Assembly (NCBI GenBank): GCA_010093705.1
Contig: MU006091.1
Coordinates: forward strand, 1,549,038-1,613,037
DNA: 64,000 nucleotides
From: Patellaria atrata CBS 101060
Taxonomy: Eukaryota; Ascomycota; Dothideomycetes; Patellariales; Patellariaceae
Direction of reading: 5' to 3'
The notes beneath the pieces were generated by a model. That model was not told the origin of the DNA. It made no database searches and worked only from the letters and a program-made list of their open reading frames with translations. Within the stretch, counting starts at the first letter, position 1. The number at the start of each line of letters is the position of its first letter. Shown here piece by piece: positions 1-10,506 of the stretch. The translations under genes and the position numbers were made by a program.

Positions 1-461
1 AATGGCGGAAATAGACCTGATGAGGACTTTGAGCGTGGAAGATGTGTATATGAGCGACTAGAATGCTGGTATAGCGGTCGATTTGGCAGCACAGCCAGAT
101 CATCTTCGGAAGAGGTGCTTGAAGTGGAATCAATGTCAAGTTTCAGGGGATCCGCATCTGGATCTGGTTCGGTAGTAGTCTCGACTGAAGCTGGTTCTGA
201 AGGAGAAGTGAGGATCGTGGGTGAAAGAGGATTGTTGGGCTCATGCTTCGAGGGGGGTCCAGCTGGGGAGGCAGGAATAGCTTTGGAGGCATTGACAGAA
301 CCAGCTGCAAGCTCTAGAGAGCTTAAAGTTGGTAGATTCGGAGTTGATTTGGATTGAAATCCAGGTGGAACAGCGGAGCCTCTACTCTGTGGTGGCATTT
401 TCGATGGAAGATGGGATGGAAGCCGCAAAGAGAAAGATCTTGGCAATATTGACGCATCCAT
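1..461 (-). CDS. N-terminal part of a disordered hypothetical protein, cut by the window edge
   Basis: The minus strand is open from an ATG at 461 down to base 1 (153 codons, no stop), so this is the 5' part of a gene continuing outside the window. The peptide starts MDASILPRSFSLRLPSHLPS and is rich in Ser, Pro and Thr, with an acidic patch (TTEPDPDADPLKLDID) and Ser/Arg stretches (LPRSKSSSGLFPP) typical of a phosphorylated, disordered N-terminus. No domain is visible, so no function is assigned. It is divergent from the GARS gene and shares about 690 bp of upstream DNA with it. An intron or later start cannot be excluded. Confidence 0.6.
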   Translation of the reverse strand, partial: MDASILPRSFSLRLPSHLPSKMPPQSRGSAVPPGFQSKSTPNLPTLSSLELAAGSVNASKAIPASPAGPPSKHEPNNPLSPTILTSPSEPASVETTTEPDPDADPLKLDIDSTSSTSSEDDLAVLPNRPLYQHSSRSYTHLPRSKSSSGLFPP

Positions 462-1150
462 GCTGACACGCTGATCCCACGAAGAGAACTTCAATCCATA
501 CCAACCTTTGTTAAGAATGATGTTTCATACTCGATATACAAGTGCTCTTTTACATTCTGGTGTATTTTGTTTTATGCCAAACAAAAGATAGTTGCTCTGG
601 TAACCATATCTGTTTGACCTTGCTCTACTCCATACAAAACATTTTTTCAGCTTCAAGGGACACTTTTCCTAGAGGCTACCCAAGAATGATCATGTCTATT
701 CTTAATTTCAGGGGTTCGGGGCGTACCCAGTCTATGAATTTCATGTGACCGTACTTTATCAGGATCAATCAGAAGTTATTATCTAGTAGTAGGAGACATG
801 TTAGAAAGTGCCATTGCCTCATATTTGAGATAACTCCTTCATTGCTCTACGAATGGTCCAAGGGGTTCAAACTTCGCTATATACCAGAGCGATAGTACTT
901 GATTGGGTTGTTGGGAGATATACCTGTAATACGTTCCATGGTAATGCCAAACGTTTCACCTAATTTCCAATCCAGCGAGATAGGACGATTCTTCTTTTAG
1001 TGATTCCGTATTTCATTCATGGTCATCATCAGTGATATAAAAGTCTCCTAACGTTTGTGGTGCAGAAAAGGGGAAACCCCGCTCTCGCACTTCAGACGCA
1101 ATTGATTTCATCGCGGGGTCAAACTTTTTTTTTCCAATATATCCAACAGA
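462..1150. promoter_or_regulatory. Divergent intergenic region between the edge gene and GARS
   Basis: About 690 bp between two divergent starts, AT-richer than the flanking exons. It contains only short ORFs without protein character. It presumably holds both promoters; I see no TATA box or operator I would defend. Confidence 0.4.
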
Positions 1151-2560
1151 ATGCCAGAACAACAATTGATTATCCTTCTCGTAGGCAATGGGGGCAGAGA
1201 ACATGCAATCGCCTGGAAGCTGTCTCAGTCCTCTCTCGTCACTAGAATTTACGTTGTTCCTGGGAACGGAGGCACAGAAACTGTCCCGAAAACTCAGAAT
1301 GTCACCTCCGTAAAGGCAGACGATTTTCCAGCTCTGGTGCAGTTTGCAAAGCAACTCGAAATAAACCTTCTCGTGCCTGGGCCTGAGGCTCCACTGGTTG
1401 CTGGCATCGTCGACTACTTCAAGAAGCATGCGCCGGAAATCAGAGCGTTTGGGCCTTCAGAGGCCGCGGCAAGAATGGAGGGCTCAAAGACTTTCTCGAA
1501 GGACTTCATGCAGCGACATTCCATCCCAACCGCCGAGTACCGCAACTTCAATAGCTATGAGAAAGCGAAGGAATATCTCGATAGCGTGGCGCACAATGTG
1601 GTTATCAAGGCGAGTGGTCTTGCTGCAGGGAAAGGCGTTATCATACCCACTACAAAGAATGAAGCACACGATGCGCTCAAAGAGATAATGCTAGAGAAGG
1701 AATTCGGTGATGCTGGCGATGAGGTTGTTATTGAAGAATTCCTAGAAGGGGACGAGTTGAGCATCTTGACCTTCAGCGATGGGACGACCGCCAGATCATT
1801 ACCGCCCGCACAAGATCACAAGAGAATAGGAGAGAATGATACGGGACCAAATACAGGTGGTATGGGAACGTATGCTCCTGCGCCGAAGAGAATTGTGTCG
1901 GAGGAGATGATCGAGCAAATTCATAAAACCATACAACAGCCCTCGATTGACGGCATGCGAGAAGAGGGTAAGCACCCCATTCTAGTCTTATAATTGAAAA
2001 CCGATTGCTTTTAACACGCATGTAGGATTTCCATTTACGGGTGTCCTTTTCACTGGCCTCATGATGACCCCGTCTGGTCCCAAAGTCCTAGAATATAATG
2101 TCCGCTTCGGCGATCCCGAAACCCAGAGTCTCCTCGTCCTTCTTGAGTCCGACCTTGCAGAGTTGATGCTGGCTTGTACCTCTAATACCCTGAGCTCCTT
2201 CAGCTTGAAGGTATCCCCCCACTTTGCAGTCACTGTCGTCATGGCAGCAGGTGGCTATCCCGGGTCATATAAGAAGGGAACGCCGATACAAGTCCCTGAC
2301 GCGCTCGAACCAAGTAAGTCTCCCTTCTTTTACAGCTCCTTGATCCGCGATACTAATATTATATAGATACATGGCTTTTCGACGCGGGAACCATTATTAA
2401 AGGTGGCATCCTACAAACCTCGGGAGGCAGAGTCATCGCAGCGACAGCGGCTGCTGAATCCTTACAACAGGCGCTTGACAAAGCTTACGCGCTCGTGAAG
2501 AGGGTCAAATTCGAGGGAATGCAGTATAGAACTGACATCGCCGCGAGAGCACTAAGATAA
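1151..2560 (+). CDS. Phosphoribosylamine-glycine ligase (GAR synthetase), stand-alone form
   Basis: Joins phosphoribosylamine and glycine with ATP to make GAR, step two of de novo purine synthesis in the cytosol. Exons 1151-1967, 2026-2313 and 2367-2560 (TACTAAT branch point in the second intron) give 432 residues. Visible are the N-domain VGNGGREHAI, the ATP-grasp motifs KASGLAAGKGVI, EEFLEGDELSI and TGPNTGGMGTY, the metal site RFGDPETQSLL, and a complete C-domain ending YRTDIAARALR. Oddity: the fungal enzyme is normally a GARS-AIRS fusion of about 800 residues (yeast Ade5,7; fission yeast Ade1), but here a clean stop follows the GARS domain and no AIRS sequence is seen in the next 400 bp. 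It may be a second copy or a split enzyme. The GARS identity is secure; its role as the sole purine enzyme is not. Confidence 0.93.
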
Positions 2561-2631
2561 CTCTCCTCCTTTCCCTAAACGTTAGATGAGGCATTTTTGT
2601 GAGCGTTCAAAGTTTATGTACAATACCATTC

Positions 2632-2806
2632 TGCAGATTTATGGACCGTATCTTCTGATTTTATATTCCCAGCGCCAATACAGGACCTCATGTTATGCCG
2701 GGCGTTAGATTCTCATTGCAGTTCTGAATAACCGCCTAATCCATCATGAGGTCCTGCATTGGCGCTGAGGATATAAAATCAGAAGGCCACGGTACATAAA
2801 TCTGCA
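2632..2806. repeat. Imperfect inverted repeat (foldback, MITE-like) just 3' of GARS
   Basis: Left arm 2632-2692 and right arm 2745-2806 are inverted copies of about 61 bp with roughly seven mismatches and a one-base gap, around a loop of about 52 bp. The arms begin TGCAGATTTATG and meet at CATGAGGTCCTG. It starts about 70 bp after the GARS stop. It could be a small non-autonomous DNA transposon or a strong 3'-end hairpin. No clear target-site duplication was found; short ATACCA matches outside the arms are unconvincing. Confidence 0.75.
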
Positions 2807-2962
2807 CCAAAGCATCATACCACTGGGATAGAGCACTGAACTCATGTCATTCATCTTTGACCAAACTTTCTTATCCAAATTGGATTTTGTATATTAAATA
2901 AAGCTTACAGTACGTTATCATCAATCTCAAGGTTTCCTTCTCAATCCTGACCCTAATCACAT

Positions 2963-4127
2963 TCAGATCTTCGCCTTCTCCCTCAGCTCTACCTCTATCT
3001 TTTCCCTAACCTTCTCTATAGCCCCTTCATCCACATCCACCTTATCCCATGCAACCTTCGCCGCCAAATGCTCCGGCTTCGTTGGTACGTTGACCTTGTG
3101 GTGCTCGCACGTCACGTACACGATTTTACCATCTCGGCTGGTCATTTGCCCTTGAATCATGGCCATGGTGCGTCCGGCTTGGATGACGACCGACTTGATG
3201 CGGACAGTGACGTTGAGAGGGACGGGGCGAAGGTAGGAAAGGGAGAGTGTGCGAGTTACGCCTCCCATGAATCTGGTAGGAGATGTGTTATTACAAGGGA
3301 GGGGGGGGGGGGGGGGGGGGGTGATATGATAGACCACGAGCATGAAAAAGAAGGGGTCCAAGGGGTAGATAGTAGATGAACACAAAAATACTTACTCCCA
3401 CTGACCCGGTTTCGCTAATGGACAGAGTGCCGTAGTCGTGCACATATCTTAATACCAAGAGGACAATTAGTATCGATTTGTTTCTCATAGGCCAGCTTCC
3501 ATCCCTATCTCGCGATCCGGTAGGATGGGAGATTGAAAGAAACTATTCTTGGTCCGACGTACCGAATATAACGCCTGCGGCGCCGCCATGCATCACGTCT
3601 AAGTGCACAATCTGGATCAGCGGGGTCCGGGCCGGGAAGCGGGTAGCGCAGAGGTTCATACAGAGCCGTTGCAGGGTAAAAGGTGTGGTGTTCTAGAAGG
3701 TTTGGGTTTGGGGTTTTGTACCGTTAAGGTTGGAGTAGTTTTGTGGAATGGTGAACTGATATTCGACCGTCCCTTTCGGAGAAGCATCGATCAGTTTGAG
3801 ATTGTTCATGACATAGTTGTCGAAATCCTGTGGAGTGATAACAACTGTTAACTACTGCTGTACTGCATGCGCCTTGAGTAGGCGCAAGATAGGATAATTC
3901 GACGTGGACGCACGATATGCCCAGCTTTTCGCTTTGATGCGAGGAGCTTGTATCTGGGTATCTTGTTTAGCTTTTCCTGGAACTGGAGAGTGATACAACG
4001 AATTAAAAGTGGGATATTACTGTGCAATTATAGTGGTCTAGTATATATCCGCAATTACACACCTATCAAACATAGCCTGGACGGCCGCCATTGCTTCCTC
4101 TCGGTCTCTAGCGGCATCCCGAGGCAT
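2963..4127 (-). CDS. Hotdog-fold acyl-CoA thioesterase (PaaI/ACOT13-like)
   Basis: Likely hydrolyses acyl-CoA esters, as PaaI/ACOT13-type hotdog enzymes do. Minus-strand exons are 3722-3827, 3563-3598, 3396-3447 and 2963-3272, all in phase, reading NYSNLNDVMHGGAAGVIFD, MCTTTALCPLAKPGQWE, then GGVTRTLSLSYLRPVP and the beta-strand region. The N..MHGGA signature and the GGVTRTL...YLRP strand are diagnostic. The first exon is the weakest part: a plausible one is 4059-4127 (MPRDAARDREEAMAAVQAMF...) spliced over a 231-bp intron, but a further small exon may be missed. About 190 residues in this model. The last intron contains a 21-G homopolymer on the plus strand. Convergent with GARS. Confidence 0.75.
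3301..3321. repeat. Homopolymer (G)21
   Basis: Twenty-one consecutive G on the plus strand, inside the last intron of the thioesterase gene, where the transcript would carry C21. Capable of G-quadruplex formation on the plus strand. Confidence 0.95.
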
Positions 4128-4715
4128 GATGGACAATTGCCTCGACGAAGAGCTGGAGGAATAATTATGGGCGTAAAATAGTCTCGTTCTCCAGGCCGGA
4201 AGGAGGAACCTTTTTATCGAATTCATGTATGATAATGCACAAGACACGAAGTCGGAAGTCCGCTCCTCAGGGGCAGCAGCTGAATTACCTCAAATTGTCT
4301 CGGAACATCTGCAACAAGTACAAAGTGCATGTTAGGGCGTCGTCTACAGCGAGTGATGGTTCAAAGTCTCAGGAACCACGGAGTACTTTGCGCCGCTTGT
4401 CGATTGTGCACTGTTTCATCCTTAGGCTCACGGCTATTTTGCTGTTTCGCAGGTCAGGTACCCGCTACACCATAATATACAACTACTCTCCCTCTATCAT
4501 GAAGCCACATGGGCCTATTAATACATTTTCTGGTGGTTGAATGGAAAGATATCTTCCGAATGTGACCGGTTGTTTTAATACTTCTGTTTCTCTCTTGCAT
4601 CTTTTTCTTTTAGATGTCAACTGCGATCTGACGTAACTTGTTCAATACTTTTATTATTATCCTCACATTTGAGCCGGACGGTTGGACCTGGATATAGAAT
4701 ATTATTATCTTCAGT
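4128..4715. promoter_or_regulatory. Divergent intergenic region, thioesterase / MFS transporter
   Basis: About 590 bp between the two predicted starts. Only shadow ORFs are present. The thioesterase frame stays open upstream of its chosen ATG, so that start could lie further in. No other structure recognised. Confidence 0.35.
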
Positions 4716-6209
4716 ATGGCGGTAGCAGTACCAGCAGCCACCAGGAAACAAGTCCTGCGAGTCCTCTTCATATCTTTACTTCTCGATCTGGTGTTTCCCC
4801 TGACGCCATTAGCACCCACCTTGCACTCCGACTAATAACTCTCCCAGATCTCCTTCACCTTCATCCTCCCCCTCTTCCCCAAACTCCTCGAATTCTACCG
4901 CGACCATGAAGCAGCCCAGCTCTCCAGCTCCAACACCCTCCTCGCTCGCATCCTATCCGGCCTCAACAGCTACAAAAACTCCTTCGCCCGCCCCATCAAT
5001 GACCGCTACGACATTGTGCTCCTCGGCGGGGCGCTCGGCTCCCTCTTCTCCCTCCTTCAGGCCATCGCTTCTCCTGTCATAGGTAAGCTATCAGATAAAT
5101 ATGGGCGGAGAACTGCACTATTATGGAGTATGGCGGGGAACACCCTCTCAGTCGCGCTCTGGGTAGCAGCGACGGATTTCCGTACGTTTCTAGCGAGTAG
5201 AGTGGTGGGAGGTCTGAGTGAGGGCAACGTACAATTGGCTCTAGCTATAGCTACAGACATCAGCGATGAGAGCCAAAGAGGGGCGACGATGGCCATGGTA
5301 GGCGCATGCTTCAGCATCGCCTTCACCTTCGGCCCCGCGCTGGGCGCCTATCTATCCACCATCACAACGGTAGCTGCGAATCCCTTCGCCACCGCCGCCG
5401 CCTTTTCCCTCTTCCTCATCCTCACCGAAACCTTATACCTCTACCTCAGCCTCCCCGAGACCCTCCCGCAGTCCAAGTCCACGACCGCGACAACAGGCCG
5501 CGCGAAGGGTCTAGGACGCAAACCGACGAATTCCCACGCCCTGCTGAACGTGACTCACTTCGCCTTCCTCTTCCTCTTCTCCGGCATCGAGTTCTCCCTC
5601 CCCTTCCTGACCTACGACCTCTTCGGTTTCTCCGCCCGCCGCACCGGCTCCCTCCTCGGCTTCATCGGCCTCGTCGCCAGCCTCCTTCAGGGCGGCCTCG
5701 TCCGCCGTTTGCACCCTCTGCGCGTCGTCCAGGCCGGCGTGCTCAGCTGCACCGTCGGCTTTGCGTTGCTGGTCCAGGCGAGGACGCAGGGGATGCTGTA
5801 TGCGGCGGCGACGTGTCTAGCCATCACGTCCGCGACGGTGGTGACGGGGTTGAATGGGTTGAGTAGTTTCGAGGCTGGGGAGGGCGAGAGGGGAGAGGTG
5901 TTGGGACGGGGAAGAAGTTTCGGTAAGAGACCCTTTATTTCTCGTTTTCCCCTACATTCGATCCCATATCACATCTTTCTCCGGCGTAAACCTGCTAACA
6001 AACCTTCCTCAGGCCAACTCGGTCGCTCCCTCGGCCCTCTCGTCTTCTGCTCCCTCTACTGGTGGGCCGGCCGCGAAACTGCCTACGCAATCGGTGGCAC
6101 GGGCATGCTGGGCGTCTGCGCGCTCGTGCTCGCAGGGCTGAAAATGCCGCCAGCCACTGCGCCCACATCGAACGGGAAGTTGAATGGGAAGATGAGGGAC
6201 GAGTTGTAG
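4716..6209 (+). CDS. Major facilitator superfamily transporter (Tet/YCR023C-like)
   Basis: A proton-coupled-type small-molecule exporter of the MFS; substrate unknown. Exons 4716-4790, 4848-5922 and 6013-6209 give 448 residues. Exon 1 encodes MAVAVPAATRKQVLRVLFIS, the start of TM1; the first intron (57 bp, ACTAATAAC branch point) interrupts TM1. Motif A is clear as GKLSDKYGRRTAL between TM2 and TM3, followed by SRVVGGLSEGNVQLALAIATDI, and the TM5 Gly/Pro-rich segment FGPALGAYL. A hydrophilic central loop follows LSLPETLPQ. The second half has TMs around FAFLFLFSGIEF, LLGFIGLVASLL and the C-terminal GGTGMLGVCALVLAGL. Overall order resembles tetracycline-resistance-like fungal MFS proteins. Confidence 0.85.
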
Positions 6210-6650
6210 AGAGTGATTGGATAGCTGGGTTGTAGTATATACATATAAGGAGTTGAGGTTAGATTCAATATAGCAAATCCACGACGAGTTCGAGGATATA
6301 TGTATAACTGTGGATAGTGAGGTCAAAGTCGTATGTTCGAATTTCTGGGGATGCGCTCATCCACTGTCTGCATGCATGCTATCTATCACACTTGTACATC
6401 TCGCTCAATATGCTCACGCTAGCCCGTGGCTCGACCCGCGAAAAGAAACAGGCCTAGCTATGGTATGCACCCGTAACCGACGTCGACCATGCGAACGCCG
6501 GCATACACTATCATCAAAACTAAATCCCGGGGCATAAACACCACATAAACCCCCCACAGAAGCGACTACAAGAAAGGTATACGGCCCCACCAACTCCTAA
6601 AACCCCCACAGACGGAAAAACAGGGCAGAGAAACCTGCAGAAAGATACTC
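6210..6650. other. Intergenic region between convergent MFS and MINDY genes
   Basis: About 440 bp containing both 3' ends; no ORF with protein character and no repeat seen. Confidence 0.4.
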
Positions 6651-6683
6651 TCACATCACGACACATTTATCCTTCCCACCTCC

Positions 6684-6717
<34 letters not shown>

Positions 6718-9551
6718 ACCTGACCTCGCCCCTGAGGCCCCATCCCCTGGCCACTCCCCGCCGTTCCCCTCCGCGGCAACGGCACCCTCGGCGGGACCCC
6801 AGACTGCGGCCGCCACCCCATTTCCGGTCCTCCACGACGAAACTGCCGATCCGCGTATCCCGGACTGTAGGGGCTAGCAGGTGGAGACGCGGTCGCGGCC
6901 GCATACGTCGGCGGGGGGGCATCATCGCGAGCGGGATTGGCGGTAGCGGGGCCAGGGAGGTTTGAGCGGCGCGGGGGGATGTGGGGACGCGGCTCCTGTC
7001 CCTGCGGGCGGGGAGGCGCGGACGAGGCGAGGTATTGCTCGCTCAGGTGGGATTCCTGGCGGCGACGGGACTCCTGCGCGCGGAGGGCGCGGTCGTCTTC
7101 TTCTTCCTGCAGCTGCAGGGCCAGCGCGAGGTCGTGGTCCTCCTGTTCCGTACGGGATTGTTGTACGGCTGCGGAGGAGGACTGGCGGACGGTGGAGGAG
7201 GGGGGCGGGGTGTGCTGAGAGCGGCGGGGAGGGACGGTTTGCCAGCCGGAGTCGTCGTCGAGGAGGGAGCGGAGGGGAGGGTGACCCTGTGCTGGGGCCG
7301 TATCGGCGGGGTCAGCGTGGCTGACGGGGCGGAAGTCGCCGCTGTACAGCTCGCTGCCGCGGCCGGAAACGTCCACAAGGCTCTCCCAGACGATCTCGTC
7401 GTGGGTGCTGTACCCGGCGTCTGTCACAAGGGTGAGCAATTGCTCGGAGCGCGGTTCCTTGTACAATGTGGAGAAATGGTCATTTCGGAACAGGATGGCG
7501 AATTCACCAGGCTTCAGGTTGGTCGCGATGATATCGAGGCCGTGATCAGATAACTGGGTGGGCCATAAGGCCAGAAACTGCTTGATAGCAGTGAGGTCTT
7601 CGTACAGGGTCTGCTCTTGTGGTGTGAGCCCATTCGCACGCAATTTTCCTTCCAACTCTTCTTCGCCAAAGAGGATATTCTGTGTATCCTCATATGTTTT
7701 TGCGCTTCTTTCAAACGCTTCGTATGCTCGCGACTTCGACTTTGGGAGCCACCCGTGAATTAACGGTACGCCAAATGTACTGTAGAGCTTCATCTCGAAA
7801 GTCTGTTCGAAACCACCGGGTTTCTGGCGACCGTTGAAGATTGGACGTGTCAGTTTATCGTTGTCTGTATCCGTACCATCTGATGCTACGAAACGAGGGT
7901 TGACGTTCATCCCTGTGTGAAGCGTTATGAGGAACTTGTATAGTTCGCTCATGTCTGGTATATCTTCCGTGGTGGTTCCATGCTGTCGAGAGACTAACTC
8001 ATCGGATACTGCATCTAAAAGAAGGCCAAGACTGACTTGCTCTCGGGTCCTTAATGTGTCGATGAGAGCTGTTTCTATACCGACTGGTGTAGTGAGAACT
8101 AGGACGTTCACTAATGCCACTAGAGGGCATGGACCGTTCGCACTTTGGGTGAGAATGGGAGATGGGCGGATACCTCGTTTTACAGAATCATACCAGCGGA
8201 TGTGTTTGATTTGATAATGTTCTTTGCGTTGACGTGCAACTCGAGCATTTGGAGTTTCTACCTCTGAACGAGTAGTTAATGACGCTGCTTCGTTGACATT
8301 TAGTTGAGGTCGGGGAGGTTTCGGCGGTGCTTGTTCCTCTTGAGACCTCCTTGGAGGTAGTTTTGGTGGCTGATCTTCCAGTGAAATGGTGTGAAGCATT
8401 GCAGCTGTTCTAGCGGTTTCTTCACCTCTATGCCACTCTTCCTCGGCTCGTCTTTCAGCTTCTTCAACTTTAGCACGTTCGGCAGCAGCATGAGCTTCTT
8501 CAACTTTGCGAACTCGTTCAGAGCGTTCCCACTCGCGTTGCTCATCCCAAGAAAGGGGAGGTGGAGTGCGTTGATGGTCAGAAGGAAGACCGTGAGCTCT
8601 AGAAGTGAACGCGTCTAAAGATGAGACGTCCATGCCTGGATTCCATTCACTTGATGCGTTGGAGTCATGTCTTTCTTCATGATGTGGGTTATTCTGTTCT
8701 GTGGAGGTGGGAATAAGAGGTGGTTGGTTAGAGGAAGAAGTCGGGGCATCAAGATTGCTATTGTTGAGAGACATATTTGAGGTCTGCTCGACTGGCGTTC
8801 TTTCAGAGGGTAATTCTGCCGGATGGGATTGAAAGTTCGAATGAAACTGAGAATGTGACTGTGATTGAGGAGCAGACTGATACTGAGAACTGAAATCCGT
8901 CCGTTGATGCTGAGGTTGAGAAGCTGTAGGAACGTCTCCCCAGATAGATGCAGAACTTTCGCCTCCGAAATAAGAAGATTGACCGGTATTTTGCACGCGT
9001 AGATAAGGATTGTGCGATCTCAAGGGCACATTAGAACTCTCATGGGGGGATGTGCCAAGGGGTACATAGATGCCTCCGTCACTTGCCAGACTCTCCTGTA
9101 ATCTTTTCAAGGCAGGAGCGCCCCCAGGGGGTCCAACTCTTAGTGCCGACGGTATTTGTTCCGCCTCTCTCTCTCTCCCCTGTCTAGGTGCCTGTATGCC
9201 CCCAACTTTCAGCGGTGCCGGGAGGTCTTTTATATCGCGAGCTAGAGAGGGAGCTTTATGTAGTTCTTCATCATCCGAATCTTCCCAGTCTGACCCAGAA
9301 TTTATTGAATGCATGTCGGATTCCGGTCGAGGAGAGTGGAGTTCATTCCGTATGGACGTAAGGGTAAAATTTGAGCCCGTCGACGTAGTAGGGGGGGGTA
9401 TGGATTGTGGATTTTGCTCCCCATTGTTTGTATTCGGTATACTCGCTGAAAACATGGTGGGTTCTGTTGGATATGGTGGATCGTTTGCGGCTCGCGATAG
9501 GGGAGGAGGGACAAGGTCACCTGTATCACCACCTGGCCGTCGTATAGTCAT
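6651..9551 (-). CDS. MINDY-family deubiquitinase (FAM63/Miy1-like) with C-terminal CAAX box
   Basis: A K48-linkage-selective cysteine deubiquitinase. Single exon, 966 residues, ATG at 9551. The first 430 residues are disordered, then a Glu/Arg-rich coiled coil, then the catalytic domain from about 445: QIKHIRWYD, the oxyanion Gln and nucleophile Cys in LTQSANGPCPLVAL, and the catalytic His in LFRNDHFSTLYKE. After the domain, a MIU/UIM-like helix (DHDLALALQLQEEEDDRAL) should bind ubiquitin chains. The C-terminus has an 11-Gln run and ends KDKCVVM, a canonical CAAX box predicting farnesylation and membrane attachment. Longer than yeast Miy1 because of the disordered regions. Divergent from TRM6. 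Confidence 0.92.
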
Positions 9552-10506
9552 TTCACCTCTCCTTCGGTATAATTGTCGTCCACTCGAAGTATTTAGAGGT
9601 TTAGACAGATAACTTCGAGGTCTACGGGAGAGTACGAATCAAGCTACGCGTACAATAGCATTCGGACCAGGGTGACTACAGCCATACACAAGCACCTGCT
9701 GAAAGTATAGAAGGACGGACGAAGATTATAGGTAGGAGCACAGAGGAGCACGAGGCGGAATTGGGACTACGGTAGACTTATGTACGGTTGAATTGAGGCT
9801 CTTAAGAGCTTGCGCGGCATGTTCTCGTAAAGCTAGGCCGCTTGGTGTGTAGGAAAGTAGTTACAGCAAGGTATGCAAGTGAAGTGCAGGCGACTTGTTA
9901 TGTGATTAAGGATGACGAAAGCACCGGCGAGCGGCGATAGTACAAGTATGCACAGCCACCAGTTTCTTGTCCTTCTCCACGGCAGGTAAGGTAAGCAGGG
10001 CACAGGTAAGGGTCGGGTAGTCCTAGCCACCATAGCCACACGTCAAGGGGGAACATTTCCCGGGTAGTACCGTCGGCATCCCGAATCCCCCGTTTACCCC
10101 AGAGTGCACGAGCCCGACAGCTACAAACGGAACATCAATCGAAAGCTTCATGGAAATTTAAACTGAGACTTCAGAACTGCAACTTTCTTGAACCGAAAAA
10201 CTTTCCTTGACAACTTCCATTCTGAATTACTGCTATATGAGCAGTTACTTCTGAAGCGAGCCTTTCTTTACTTCTTCTTCTATCCGTCGTCAAATTCAAT
10301 TCGTAGAACTAGTTCTACGAGATACGGTGTTTTCAGAAAATTTCGAAATCAACAGATATCTAGTCACAACATCAACCTAAGTTCATCAGTACCCAGAACT
10401 ACACAACGAGTTTGTTTTTCTAATTTCTTGTCCTGAGAGAACCTTGTCCCTTTACTGCATACCCAGCTTCTCGAAATCCTTTTGTTTTTCATATCCGTCG
10501 ACAGCT
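9552..10506. promoter_or_regulatory. Divergent promoter region MINDY / TRM6
   Basis: About 955 bp between the two ATGs. The TRM6-proximal 300 bp is CT-rich and carries a perfect 20-bp palindrome at 10301-10320. Short ORFs only. Confidence 0.45.
10301..10320. promoter_or_regulatory. Perfect 20-bp palindrome upstream of TRM6
   Basis: TCGTAGAACTAGTTCTACGA is identical to its reverse complement and lies 187 bp upstream of the TRM6 ATG. It could bind a homodimeric factor or fold in the 5' leader. The inner GAAC-TA-GTTC is not a standard heat-shock spacing. Confidence 0.6.

Noticed and set aside
5306-5866. 186-codon Arg/Pro-rich ORF
   Set aside because: Shadow frame of the MFS transporter exon.
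6310-6350. GTTCGAAT B-box-like sequence suggesting a tRNA 3' of the MFS gene
   Set aside because: No A box at a workable distance and no cloverleaf stems.
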